The notes below the pieces were generated by a model. It was not told where the DNA came from. It saw only the letters and a program-made list of their open reading frames with translations, and did not search any database. Shown here one piece after another: positions 26,195-36,340 of a DNA stretch of 64,000 bases (positions within the stretch are counted from its first letter, which is position 1; each line of letters starts with the position of its first letter). Location of the stretch: the NCBI GenBank assembly GCA_014904845.1, contig MU119246.1, positions 1-64,000 on the forward strand. The letters run 5' to 3'. The position numbers were made by a program, and so were the translations under genes. The stretch is from Acephala macrosclerotiorum (Eukaryota > Ascomycota > Leotiomycetes > Helotiales > Mollisiaceae).

Positions 26195-26460
26195 TCAAAG
26201 TCAGCCATGCCGCTTTATGCTTAAAGATTTGACTTGGAGAAAAACTAAGTTTTAATGTAAATGCGCACTTAACTCGCGACTTTTTGTAATTTTGAAAGGA
26301 GGGGTAGTATCGCATTTATTGTGCATTAATTATTAGTCTATAAAATAATTGATTCTATTGCGTGAGCGGTCATCGTAAGAAGACTGATTTAAGTGAAGGG
26401 TGTATCACTTCTTTCAACCGGCATGAGTGCTTGAAAGGTTAAAGTTTCCGGGGCTGATTA
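26195..26460. other. spacer between short repeat and left TIR element
   Basis: Moderately AT-rich sequence with no counterpart at the right end of the palindrome. No gene seen. Ends with the TA (26459-26460) that precedes the left element. Confidence 0.5.
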
Positions 26461-27823
26461 CTACGTACAGGGCCTTTTAATTGTTAGCGCACCGAGAATT
26501 GCCACAATAACGCCGCTTTTACAATCACTCTACAATAGAATGCAATAAATAATGAGATTATTCAGAACTCTGTATACCAATTATTGACTTCAATCACTAC
26601 TTTGCAACGTGCAAATATTGTGTGAATCATATCTTTAATTTTTGCATTTGTTATATTATTCTAAGTCTCTAGAACAATTACTCTAAGCTTATAATAGTTT
26701 CTATAGACTTTTAAATCAAATAAAATCAATATATTTTTTATTCTATTTTATATAATCTCAATTAGTAAAAAATCTAAAAAAAATAATAATCAAAAAATTG
26801 AAATAATTTTTCTTTTTTCTATAAAAATTATATTGTATTTTGCGATGTATTCTAATTTTCTATTCTACTAGAATAACAATTCTAAGTAATTGAATAAATA
26901 CTTTCAAACTACAAAAACAATATATTAACAATAAATAATTTAATTAATTGATTTTTACTTTTTCTTTCAAAATAATTTTTTTTTTTTACTATATTTTCTT
27001 GAAATGCAATTTCAAAATATTTACTCTATTTTCTTTTGCTACTTGTAAACTATACAATCAAAGTAATAAAACTCTAAAACTCTTTTTTTTCTTGTGTACT
27101 ATTACTAGTAATAAAAACTAAAAAAAATTTAATTTTTATTACTTTAAAAAATTTCATTCTATTAGTCTAATATTTAATGCTTATATTCATATGCTCAAAC
27201 TAATTTAAACTCTCGATTTTTCTCTAAAAATAAAGACTTTCTTTTTTTAATTTCTCGCACATAGTCTTCAAATTTAAATACTCAACGAATTACTTTCTCT
27301 CTATACTAGTTCTACTAATCAAAGTATTTAAAAAGTTTTACTCAAAAAATATCTCGAATATAAAAATTTGTAGTAATTCAATCGACAAACTATTTACAAT
27401 AATAAAATATAAAAAAAATATAAACTTCGCAATACTTTTTCTTTTGAAAAATTAATCGCGTTTTTATCGCATAATAAAATTGTTTATAAATAAATCTAAA
27501 AAATTGAAACAAAATATCAATAATACTTTAATTAACTATATAATAAAAAGTTCAAATTTATAGTTTCTTATTTCTTATAAACTCTTACAAAAGTATATAA
27601 AATATAGAAATATATAGAGACTCTAATATTGAATAATCTATTGAATTAATAATTTCAATATAAAGCAAAAAAATAAACTCATTTTAAAACAATATAAAAA
27701 ATTACTTATTTGAATATAAAGTAAATGCTTTTCTAGTGGTTTGATTAATTGATATACGACGTCATTCCACGGTCGAAAAACTGTTTTCGAACTCGCTAAA
27801 CAATTAAAAGAATTTGTACGTAA
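26461..27823 (+). mobile_element. RIP-degraded TIR DNA transposon, left copy (1363 bp)
   Basis: Starts CTACGTACAGGGCC after TA (26459-26460) and ends TTGTACGTAA before TA (27824-27825). The two ends are inverted repeats of about 29 bp, including CTTTTAATTGTTAGCG at the outer end and its complement near 27790-27812. TA target and 1.36 kb length fit the Tc1/mariner superfamily. No open transposase frame survives: the interior is very AT-rich with G rarer than C on the plus strand (26701-26760 has 1 G and 7 C). The family is inferred from ends and size only. Confidence 0.75.
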
Positions 27824-27825
27824 TA

Positions 27826-29188
27826 CTACGTACAGACTTTTTTAATTATCTAGCGAATTCGAAAACAATTCTTCGATCGTGAAATAACGTCGTGTATCAA
27901 CCAATCAAACTACTAGAAAAGCATTTACTCTATATTCAAATAAGTGATTTTTTATATTACTTTAAAATAAACTCATTTTTCTACTTTACATTGAAATCAT
28001 TAATTCAATAGATTATTTAACGCTAAAATCTCTATATATTTCTATACTTTATATATTTTCGTAAAAGTCTACAAAAAATAAAAAACTACAAATTCAAACT
28101 TTTTATTATACAATTAATTGAAGTATTATTAACATTTTATTTCAATTTTCTAGATTTACTTACAAACAATTTTACTATGTGATAAAAACGCAATCAATTT
28201 CTTAAAAAAAAAAATATTGCGAAATTTATATTTTTTTTACATTTTATTATTGCAAACAATTTATCGATTAAATTACTACAAACTTTTATACTCGAAACAT
28301 TTTTTAAATAGAACTCTTTAAATACTTTAATTAGTAAAACTAGTACGGAAAAAAAGCAATTCGTCGAGTATTTAAACTTGAAAACTATATACAAAAAATT
28401 AAAAGAAAAAAGTTTTCATTTTCAAAGAAAAATCGAAAATTTAAACTAATTTAAATATATAAATATAAGCATTAAACATTAGATCAATAAAATGAGATTC
28501 TTTAAAATAATAAAAATTAAACTTTTTTTAGTCTTTATTACTAACAATAGTGCAAAAAAAAAAAAAGAATTTTAAAGCTCTATTATTCTAATTGCATAAT
28601 TCACAAATAGCAAAAGAAAATAAAATAAATATTTTAAAATTGTATTTCAAAGAAATATAGTAAAAAAAAAAAATTATTTTAAAAAAAAAAATAGAAATCA
28701 ATTAATCAAATTACTTATTATCAATATACTGTTTCTATAGTCTAAAAGTATTTATTCAACTATTTAAAGTTGTTATTTCAATAGAATAAAAAACTAGAAT
28801 ATATTACAAAATACAGTATAGTTTTTATAGAAAAAAAAAAATTTATTTCAATTTTTTGATTACTATTTTCTTTAGATTTCTCACTAATTAAAACTATGTA
28901 AAACAGAATAAAAAACATATTGACTTTACTTGATTTAAAAGTCTATAAAAATTATTACAAACTTAAAGCAATTGTTCTAAAGACTTGAAATAATATAATA
29001 AATACAAAAATTAAAAACATGATTCACACAATATCTGCACGCTACAAAGTAATGATTGAAACCAATAATTGATACACAGAGTTCTGAATAATCTCATTAT
29101 CTATTGCATTCTATTGTGGAGTGATTGTAAAAGCGGCGTTATTATGGCAATTCTCGGTGCGCTAACAATTAAAAGGCCCTGTACGTAG
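27826..29188 (-). mobile_element. RIP-degraded TIR DNA transposon, right copy (1363 bp)
   Basis: Same length as the left copy and in opposite orientation. Begins CTACGTACAGAC after the central TA and ends GGCCCTGTACGTAG before TA (29189-29190). The interior is again AT-rich and G-poor on the plus strand (28081-28140 has 2 G and 6 C). The open frame at 28394-28194 is compositional, not a transposase. Confidence 0.75.
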
Positions 29189-29190
29189 TA

Positions 29191-31010
29191 TGTGGGTTGA
29201 TGCCTTGTTGCCTGTCGCCATTCTAATCGTATCGAGCTCGTTCCAATGACAGCTCGGACCAAGTCCTGCAAGGCTGTCAAGCCTGACTCTGTATGGAAGC
29301 AAGACTGAATGTGAGGTTCGAAAGATGCGATAGCTAGGTGAAGAGGTAGACTGTTGGAACTACGAGAAGTTGGAAGAAGTTGGGGTGTTGGTATGGATGA
29401 TTCCTAAGTGGGAGTCGCCTCCCCTCCAGTTCCTTCTTTTTCTCTCTTTCTTTCAAAGTATCCAAAAGTAAGTGATTTTTCTTCAAATCTTCTAAGGTGA
29501 ATGATCAGATTCTTACATGTGTGTACTCGTGATTCTATGTAAGTCGTAACTATTTATCTTTTTTATCTTCTCTTTCTCCTCTCTCTTCCTATCCTTCCAT
29601 TTTGCCTATAGTTTAGCAACGGCGAGGTGGGAAAGGGAGAGCTAGAAGAGGGAAAGGAAGGCGGAAAACATCGCACAAATAAAAGAAAAGGATACCGTAG
29701 CCAATGAAACTACACATGGAATACTTAGAGCATAATCTGCACAAACTGACAAAAGCTGTCGGTTTTCCCAGACTTATTTCAAGACATTGTCTGTAGCAGT
29801 GGTCACTCAGAATTCAAGACTAAACCAAAACTCGGCCAGCTTCCATAGGGCATGTTCCAGAACCACTTCCTCTTCTAGGTCTCTACTCCAGCGCAGATTT
29901 AGGCATGAATAGGTGTACATATTCCCTCAAAAATGTGACGAACTATTCATTTGCACTTGCCCGCACCTCTCGCTCTCTATATTCGTCCTTTGTTCCAGAT
30001 TATACGGAATAATGGGAATCAACTCGTTGGGGAACTTTGTTGTATGCCTGCTAGCACCCCCAACTCTTTCTGCGAACCAGACACGGATCTCTAATCCGTT
30101 CCCGACTCTTTCTTCATCAATGAGCTCGGTGTCGGTATCTTAATTGAAACAGCCATTCCACCTACAATCTTGAGGCACTGACTCTTGAATCCCCAAGATG
30201 CCTGTTCAACTGACGCTTCACCTCTCCTCTGTCCCTTCTTCGTAGGCCTCTCATAGTGCTTCCGAGGACAGCTAGGCTCTGCTTGTCGGTGTGGTATTCA
30301 AATCGTACCTGGAAAGCATGGTCTGGAGAGGATGCTGACGAGGTTTCTTGCAAAGCGAGTGGGATATGGAGAGTGACGATGCAGCCGGTTCAACGTGAAG
30401 AACCTAGCATGTTTAGGTCCTATTCTGTTCCTAATGGTTAGTAATTGAGTTAAGCAGGGTTTAGCGGAGAATGTTTGTACCAGCAGATCGCAGATGCATT
30501 AATCGCTTTCGATACCTCTTGACATGAATGCTGTTGTCGTCGTCGTCGTAGGAACGGCCTGCCGGACAATGCACCATTGCCAGCTTGCGAGCCGCATGAG
30601 TAGACTTGCAAAGCCATCTATTCTAGCAAGTCCCGCAAGGTTGGTGTATGGGAATCCCGGTGTCGATGCTCTTGCACGGAGGTTCGACTGATTTAGATTA
30701 GATGTCGTGGGGTGTCAATAGTAGTGTACCAACTGTAATAAGACTAGCGCATTTATCAAGACATCCTTCCTTCATCACATCCCTTCACGGATATTTGATT
30801 TAAGCTCGACTCTCAGGAGCGCCATTCAAAGGCAAGAGGCGGCAAGTGCAACTCTCACACCTTCTCATATTCAATGCGTCTTGCAGTATTTTCGGCAAGG
30901 ATGCACTCAGCTCTCTCCACTTTCAGCTGCACAACCCCTTGTGACCGAGTGGGACGGGTTAAACATTTCGAATCGCGCTGTTTTCAAGTCCCCTTCCAGC
31001 AAGAACCATA
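29191..31010. other. spacer right of the palindrome
   Basis: Starts with the right copy of the short repeat (29196-29229). Pyrimidine-rich stretches occur near 29430-29620. No conserved coding sequence recognised. The last 200 bp are probably the 5' leader of the HET gene at 31011. Confidence 0.4.
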
Positions 31011-33765
31011 ATGGAATTTCATCTTCTACCTGTTCATCGCGGCGATCCTCCAATCCAAGTGCCAAGGACTCCATACGTTTGCATAGAGCAGTACGATGGC
31101 GGTCCGTGGCTCACGTATCCGGCTCGGAAAGGCAAGGCTGAGAAGTTCAAGGAAGGAACCTTCGACCTCATGGACTATTCGAGATCTGAGAGAATTAATC
31201 CCACCTCGATCAAGGAGCAAGAGTCGTTCTTTCAGACGTGGCTGTATTTCGGACTCATTGCGGAATTCATGGGTGCGAACTCAGCCAACGACACGACTTC
31301 AGACGAAGTCATAAAGACCATCTATCGTGAGATTCTAGATCATGATGGGGACAAAGCTTACGTCAAGCTTGATGTCCCTTGTCTGCAGAGGTTTCTGGCC
31401 GTGGGAAGAACTCGAATGTCAGCCGATCCTCTCGTTCGAAGACAGCATTACCAACATATGATTGTGTGCCTCGCATACATGCATCCAATCATCACCTCAG
31501 TTCCAGACGAGTTCAATTACTCTATCAAATGGTCAATAGCTGCTTTGGGAGAGCTGTTCATGGTATCTGTGCGCGCTGTTCTCCAAACGCTCCAGGCACC
31601 TTCAGACTTCGGTAGGACCTGGAGCGCTAAGTTTCTAAACGAAGATGCCAAGAAATCAATGAGAGAACATGGCTGGTGTAGGAGCGATATTGCCAGAGCT
31701 GCATCAAAGTACCAAAGCATTCAAACTTTGTACATGACTCGCATGCTCGACAAATCGCTTCCTCCTCGAGACCACAGTCAATGCACCGACTCAGCTTGCA
31801 AGTCTTATCAAATCAACATGGGCCATTATGTATCGGAACATCAGCATCTCCTCTGCCCGTGCAAGCAGTTGGTTGTCAAAGAGGAAGCTCTCCTCCCAGC
31901 ACTACTCGATAGCGATCATTATCCTCTGCTCAAATTCGAAGGAGGTGTGGATGATCTTACCTGCGAGATTTTGAAATCGGGTACCAAGCCTTACATAGCT
32001 ATCAGCCATGTATGGGCAGATGGCCTCGGGAACCCATTCGCCAACTCTCTTTACAGGTGCAAACTTCATCATTTGCAGAAATTGGTTGACGCTATCAACG
32101 ATAGAGAGTCGACTACAAGCATGGGCACTGGTGAGCGATCATTGATCTGGCTTGACACGCTTTGCTGTCCTTCACAAGATGGCGATGGGAAACAGAAATC
32201 CATAGAGAAGATTAGACTGGTGTACAGACAAGCCAAACATGTCTTGGTCTTGGATGCTGGCCTCATGGCGTACGACTCTCATAACCAAGACTCTGCTGAG
32301 ATTGTTCAACGGATCTTCACCTCAAGCTGGATGAGGAGGTTGTGGACGTTGCAAGAGGGAGCCTTAGCCACGTCTCTCTACTTCCAATTCGCCGATACAG
32401 CTGTTGATTTCTCTGAAGTGACTCAGCTGGTATGGGCAGCTTCGAATTCAAGATCTATGTCATATCGTGCGCTTCAGCTGGACTTACTAAACGAAACACG
32501 AGGTCTACAGGCTTTCTTCAACAGCCCCATTCTACTGTCTCTTGCCGACTCCCTCAACCTGCTCGATCGAGCGCTGCAGTTTCGAAGTGTCAGTGTTGCA
32601 TCCGACGAGCCACTCGTAACCAATCCCTTTCTTTATTTTCATTCTTTCATCTTGCTGCGTTGAGCCCTGCGAGGAGGTTTCAAGCCTCTTGCCTGTCGCA
32701 CTTTTCTCATAAAATAGTACTAATCTGTTGCAGTGCATCGCTACCCTATTGTCTCTCGACCTCCACACAGTTCTCCAACTCAAAGATCAGGAGTCTCGGA
32801 TGGAGAAGGTGTGGGAGCTCATCCTTGCCAAGTATGGAGGCATTCCTTCACAGATCATTTTCTTCGAAGAACAGAAGCTTTCACGGCCTGGTTGGCGTTG
32901 GGCACCAAAGACTCTTCTCAATTCACAAAGCGGACTCCATCCTTCCAATACTCGGGTCATGAGGTGGTACGATCCCAATCTTGCTGTACGAGAACATCCT
33001 CATGGACTTCGGGTCAAGTATCCTGGCGTACGGATCTCACTCAACCCAGAATACGGAGACGGTAGACCTCGGAACCCTTGGATCGGAGCTCCACGTCTTC
33101 CGGAAGACTGGATTCAATATCGCAGCTTGGACGACGGACGTTGGTATCGGATTGTCAACCAAACATTCGCCGCCCTGAACAACTCCTGGAAGACAAACGA
33201 AGAACGTCGAGAGTACCACAAGCTAGGACTCTACCATCTCCATGACATCGCGAACTCTGGCAGAAGTGTTCTCGTGCTCAACAACACCACCGAGATTCGA
33301 GAAGCATTGTTCGCGACTACGGTCTCAGAACACGACGAGTTCATCGAAGATGTACCTGTTGCAGTCACGACTAAGCTCAACGCCATGCTCTCGGAACTCA
33401 AAGAAGAAAGCTATGTCTATGATGTGGTCGAGAAGATTGCTTTAGATGTTCGAGCAGATGAAGTGACTGACAAGCATTTGGAACTTTGCAAGAATCTAAA
33501 CATCGACGAGAATACTTCGTTCGATTTATTCAAGGACCTCCTGGCTAACCATAAGGGCTTCATCGCCTCAACTGCAAACGTGAAGGAGAAGATTAAGGAA
33601 GAGCTGGCCCGAGTGGTTCGAGATGACGAGAAGTTCAGGACACTTATTGATACCTATTGGGGTGTGGCCTACCGAGAGAATTTCTGGGTTGTGATCAGGA
33701 ATTTCTTTCATCATGACTATTTGGGAAAGAGGACTGGGGATGAGCAGGTCTGGTACATCGATTGA
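31011..33765 (+). CDS. large HET-domain-like protein
   Basis: Join 31011..32615, 32734..33765, with one 118 bp intron in phase 0; 878 aa. The HET core lies in the middle: PYIAISHVWADGLGN near residue 325, then SLIWLDTLCCP and the block TSSWMRRLWTLQEGALA. This is a divergent HET subtype in which IDSLCI is replaced by LDTLCC. The N-terminal 320 residues contain a Cys/His group (HSQCTDSACKSY, HLLCPCKQL) that may bind metal. The C-terminal third is charged, alpha-helical looking and lacks a motif I recognise. The ATG at 31011 follows ACCATA. The frame is fully intact, unlike the HET copies at 41-46 kb. Confidence 0.8.
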
Positions 33766-34005
33766 GCTGGAGAAAGCTCTTGGAGAGAATCGCCCGTCGC
33801 AAGTCAAGTAACTACCATTGCTTCAGCATTTCCTGAGGTGTTTGTGTTGTGAGAACGGGCTTTCACTCGGTGCTTTTGACGGGAAAATGACTCGAGCTCG
33901 GATCTTCATTGCTGTTCCCGTTCTTACAAACCACCCTGCTCTACTCCATGCGTGAATTTTTCTTATTCCTTTCATCGCCAAGCTCGGCGTGTCCTCAGTT
34001 CACCT

Positions 34006-34269
34006 TCAAAAGAGTTCGGGCCTGTTGGAAACCTGGCAATTTCCACAAGCCTTAGCTTCACACGCAAAACATTTCGTAGGCTCTTCGTCAGTGGTCCTAC
34101 CCGGCGTCTCGTACCCGCAATGACAACATTTCAACCACTTGAACCACTGTATAGTCATTTTCAGTTTCAATCGCTTATTCTTTCGCGGAATTTCGATTGG
34201 AATTGGCTTGATCTCTATGCGATTGTGTTTCTTGCCTCGAGAGAATATGCTTTTGAGCCTTTGCGACAT
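34006..34269 (-). CDS. small CxxC zinc-ribbon-like protein
   Basis: Single exon, 87 aa from ATG 34269. The basic N terminus (MSQRLKSIFSRGKK) is followed by a Lys-rich linker. The C-terminal zinc-ribbon-like part has four Cys pairs or half-pairs: KCCHCGY, TKCFACEAKACGNC. Eight Cys fit two bound zinc ions. Function unknown; such small CxxC proteins occur in multiple copies in fungi of this type. The neighbours at 35206-35403 and 35827-36009 share the CxxC-x4-5-CxxC part. Confidence 0.55.
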   Translation of the reverse strand: MSQRLKSIFSRGKKHNRIEIKPIPIEIPRKNKRLKLKMTIQWFKWLKCCHCGYETPGRTTDEEPTKCFACEAKACGNCQVSNRPELF

Positions 34270-35126
34270 GATCGTGGGGAGTAGGTTGAGATTGGTAGAA
34301 AAGAGCGCGAGGCAGGTTATCGTTTGCTCTTCGTTTTTTGGGGGGCTGTGTATGTGCGTATTGGTCAAAATTACTTTTGGTCTGTGAATGTGTAGATGAA
34401 TGTCCTCGGAAACTCGTCAGACATACTCAAGCCATGTCTTGATAGCTCAAAGTATTCAGGGCAAGAGCGGCAAAATTCTAGGTGAATGTTTCCCCCAATT
34501 CGGCAAATTCACATCTCAAAATGTTCACAGCTGGGAAGGACATTCCCAGATCGTCCAGCCATATCTCGAAACTATTGCCGTCATCTTCAACTGCCCTTCC
34601 ATTCACCCAGCCCTCCTCTTCTCACCATTTCCAACCCGAACCTAAACCTTCCTCCCCACCTACCTCGAACCATTCATAATATTTAAATAAGTAAGGTTGC
34701 AATCTTCCATCAATTCCGCCCAGTCCACCCGATCTCAGAACGTGGCCATTCCACTAGGTGGATTGTGTTCCCTTTCAAGGACCCAAAAAAATGTATTAAA
34801 TTACGTTTTTCTAAACTCCTCTCTTGAGAGGATTTGGTTTTTGCTGGGATTTCCGAATGATCTATTGCAAGTTTTTGTGCTTTTTGTATGTATTCGAAGG
34901 GTGTTTGAGGCTCCGGAATGATTTTTTGGACATGGGAGGAGGTGGGTAAAGCTACGGAAGCGAGAAAGGGGTAGCTGCTAAGCGAACGAGGGGGAAGAGG
35001 GAAGACTTGTAGTTGAGGTGATGAGATTACATTTGCAGCTGTCAGGATAAGTGAATTAGTATAGTGTTAGATCATTTGACAATCTGATGCTCTACCCAAC
35101 AAACAAAGACCATCTAGCTCCCAACA
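34270..35126. other. intergenic within the small CxxC cluster
   Basis: No gene recognised. C-rich/pyrimidine stretch at 34600-34680. Confidence 0.4.
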
Positions 35127-35219
35127 ATGTCCAGACTTTTAAAGAAGTTATTCAGCTCAAACCGCCATCTCGGGTCGGAGTATCATACAGTCCCTTATCC
35201 TTTAACTACACGACCTTGA
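35127..35219 (+). pseudogene. 5' fragment of a CxxC small-protein gene
   Basis: A 30-codon frame starting MSRLLKKLFSSNRH resembles the start of the minus-strand gene at 34269 (MSQRLKSIFSRGKK). It ends before any Cys pair. It overlaps the end of the minus-strand relic at 35206-35403, so it may be a piece left by local inversion or duplication. Confidence 0.35.
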
Positions 35220-35403
35220 CCCTATCGCGCTGGCAACGAAACTCGCAAACTTCATGATCGCAATGCTCGCATGCTGTTGGTACAACCCTTTGGTATCTGC
35301 CCTCTGTATCTTCAAGGGATTGTCAGTATTCTACTACTTTCAGCCAAATCATCACTTCCTTCGGCTCCTTGTTTGGCGGCTCAAATCTTTCTGGGGTTTG
35401 CAT
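35206..35403 (-). pseudogene. CxxC small-protein relic with one in-frame TGA
   Basis: From ATG 35403 the frame gives 26 residues, meets TGA at 35325-35323, then continues in the same frame to TAG at 35208-35206. The downstream part, ACEHCDHEVCEFRC, has the same Cys spacing as TCDHCGHVQCEEC in the intact gene at 35827. A Trp or Cys codon at the TGA is the simplest ancestor. An intron around the TGA (GTAGTA...GAAG) would be only about 28 bp and is unlikely. Confidence 0.45.
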
Positions 35404-35826
35404 AGTAATTGCTGAGAGGTAATGATCTTGCTCTGGTTTTCATTTGGGGACTTGCGAAGGGTGTTTCTATTTGGGGTAATGCGAGATGTTTGAAGTTGGT
35501 GTGCTGAGGTGGGGCATTCAAAGTAAACCCGTCTGGGTTTATTTACAATTCAAGACCTCTAGCGTCTTTGAACTTACTATGATTCGATGAGACTCTAGTA
35601 GCTCCTCCGTACTCGGCGTCACACTCATAGTATGCCACGGTGCTTCATTCATGCTGACCATCCATTCCCATACCCTCCTTCATCACAATCAACATCTCTC
35701 TTTCTCTCTCAAACATGGATGCACAAAGTCCTCCCTCTCTCCTGTTTCCTTTCCCTAGATCCTTGAGCTCAACCACTATCACAATCTGTTTCTCTAACTA
35801 AAAACCCCCGTCAGAAAAAGCAAATA

Positions 35827-36009
35827 ATGCCAGCAGAATTAGTATCCTACTTCAACTGCCACATCTGTGGTCATAATACGATGATCCTTACGATACCGGA
35901 TACCTGTGATCACTGTGGACATGTACAGTGCGAAGAGTGCGAGGAGTGGGAACAGTTTGAGTTTGTGGAGTATTGGCTGAGGAAAGGAGAGGGGGGTGGT
36001 GAATGGTAG
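35827..36009 (+). CDS. small CxxC zinc-ribbon-like protein
   Basis: Single exon, 60 aa. Motifs FNCHICGHN and TCDHCGHVQCEECEEWE give seven Cys and two His in zinc-ribbon spacing. It is acidic in the second half and ends in a Gly-rich tail. No signal peptide. Related by motif to the copies at 34006 and 35206. Whether it is translated is unproven, but the motif conservation supports it. Confidence 0.5.
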   Translation: MPAELVSYFNCHICGHNTMILTIPDTCDHCGHVQCEECEEWEQFEFVEYWLRKGEGGGEW

Positions 36010-36340
36010 GACTTGGGGAGACTACTTCACAACATGATCACACGAATGATCGAGAATGATTGCGAATAATTGGCGGAGTGACATTTCCATAGCAGGCCAC
36101 TTGACCATCCAGACATCCATAAAAAAGTGACTGAACCTGGAGGGCGCAAAGTACGCAGTGAGTTCGGATCGTGTGATAAATCAAAAGTTTCAGAAGCATC
36201 CATGTCTTCTTGGACATTCTATCCATGCTCTCTCGTCATGGTCTCTGCGCACCCTCAATATTTGTACATATCTCAACGCCGCCCATATTCCCGAGTCCTC
36301 ATAACGCCATAATCCAAATTTTTCTCGCCAAAAAGCCGAT
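36010..36340. other. intergenic, 3' of the GH3 gene
   Basis: Convergent 3' ends; nothing recognised. Confidence 0.5.

Larger units (their letters stand above)
26461..29188. repeat. 2.7 kb palindrome: two inverted TIR elements around one TA
   Basis: 26461-27823 pairs with the reverse complement of 27826-29188. I compared the outer 320 bp, a middle block and the central 100 bp; all align without obvious gaps and the differences seen are transitions. The symmetry axis is the TA at 27824-27825. In DNA it could extrude a cruciform; in RNA it would be a long hairpin. Confidence 0.9.

Noticed and set aside
28194..28394. Open frame inside the AT-rich palindrome
   Set aside because: Phe/Lys/Asn/Ile-rich peptide produced by base composition; no transposase motif.
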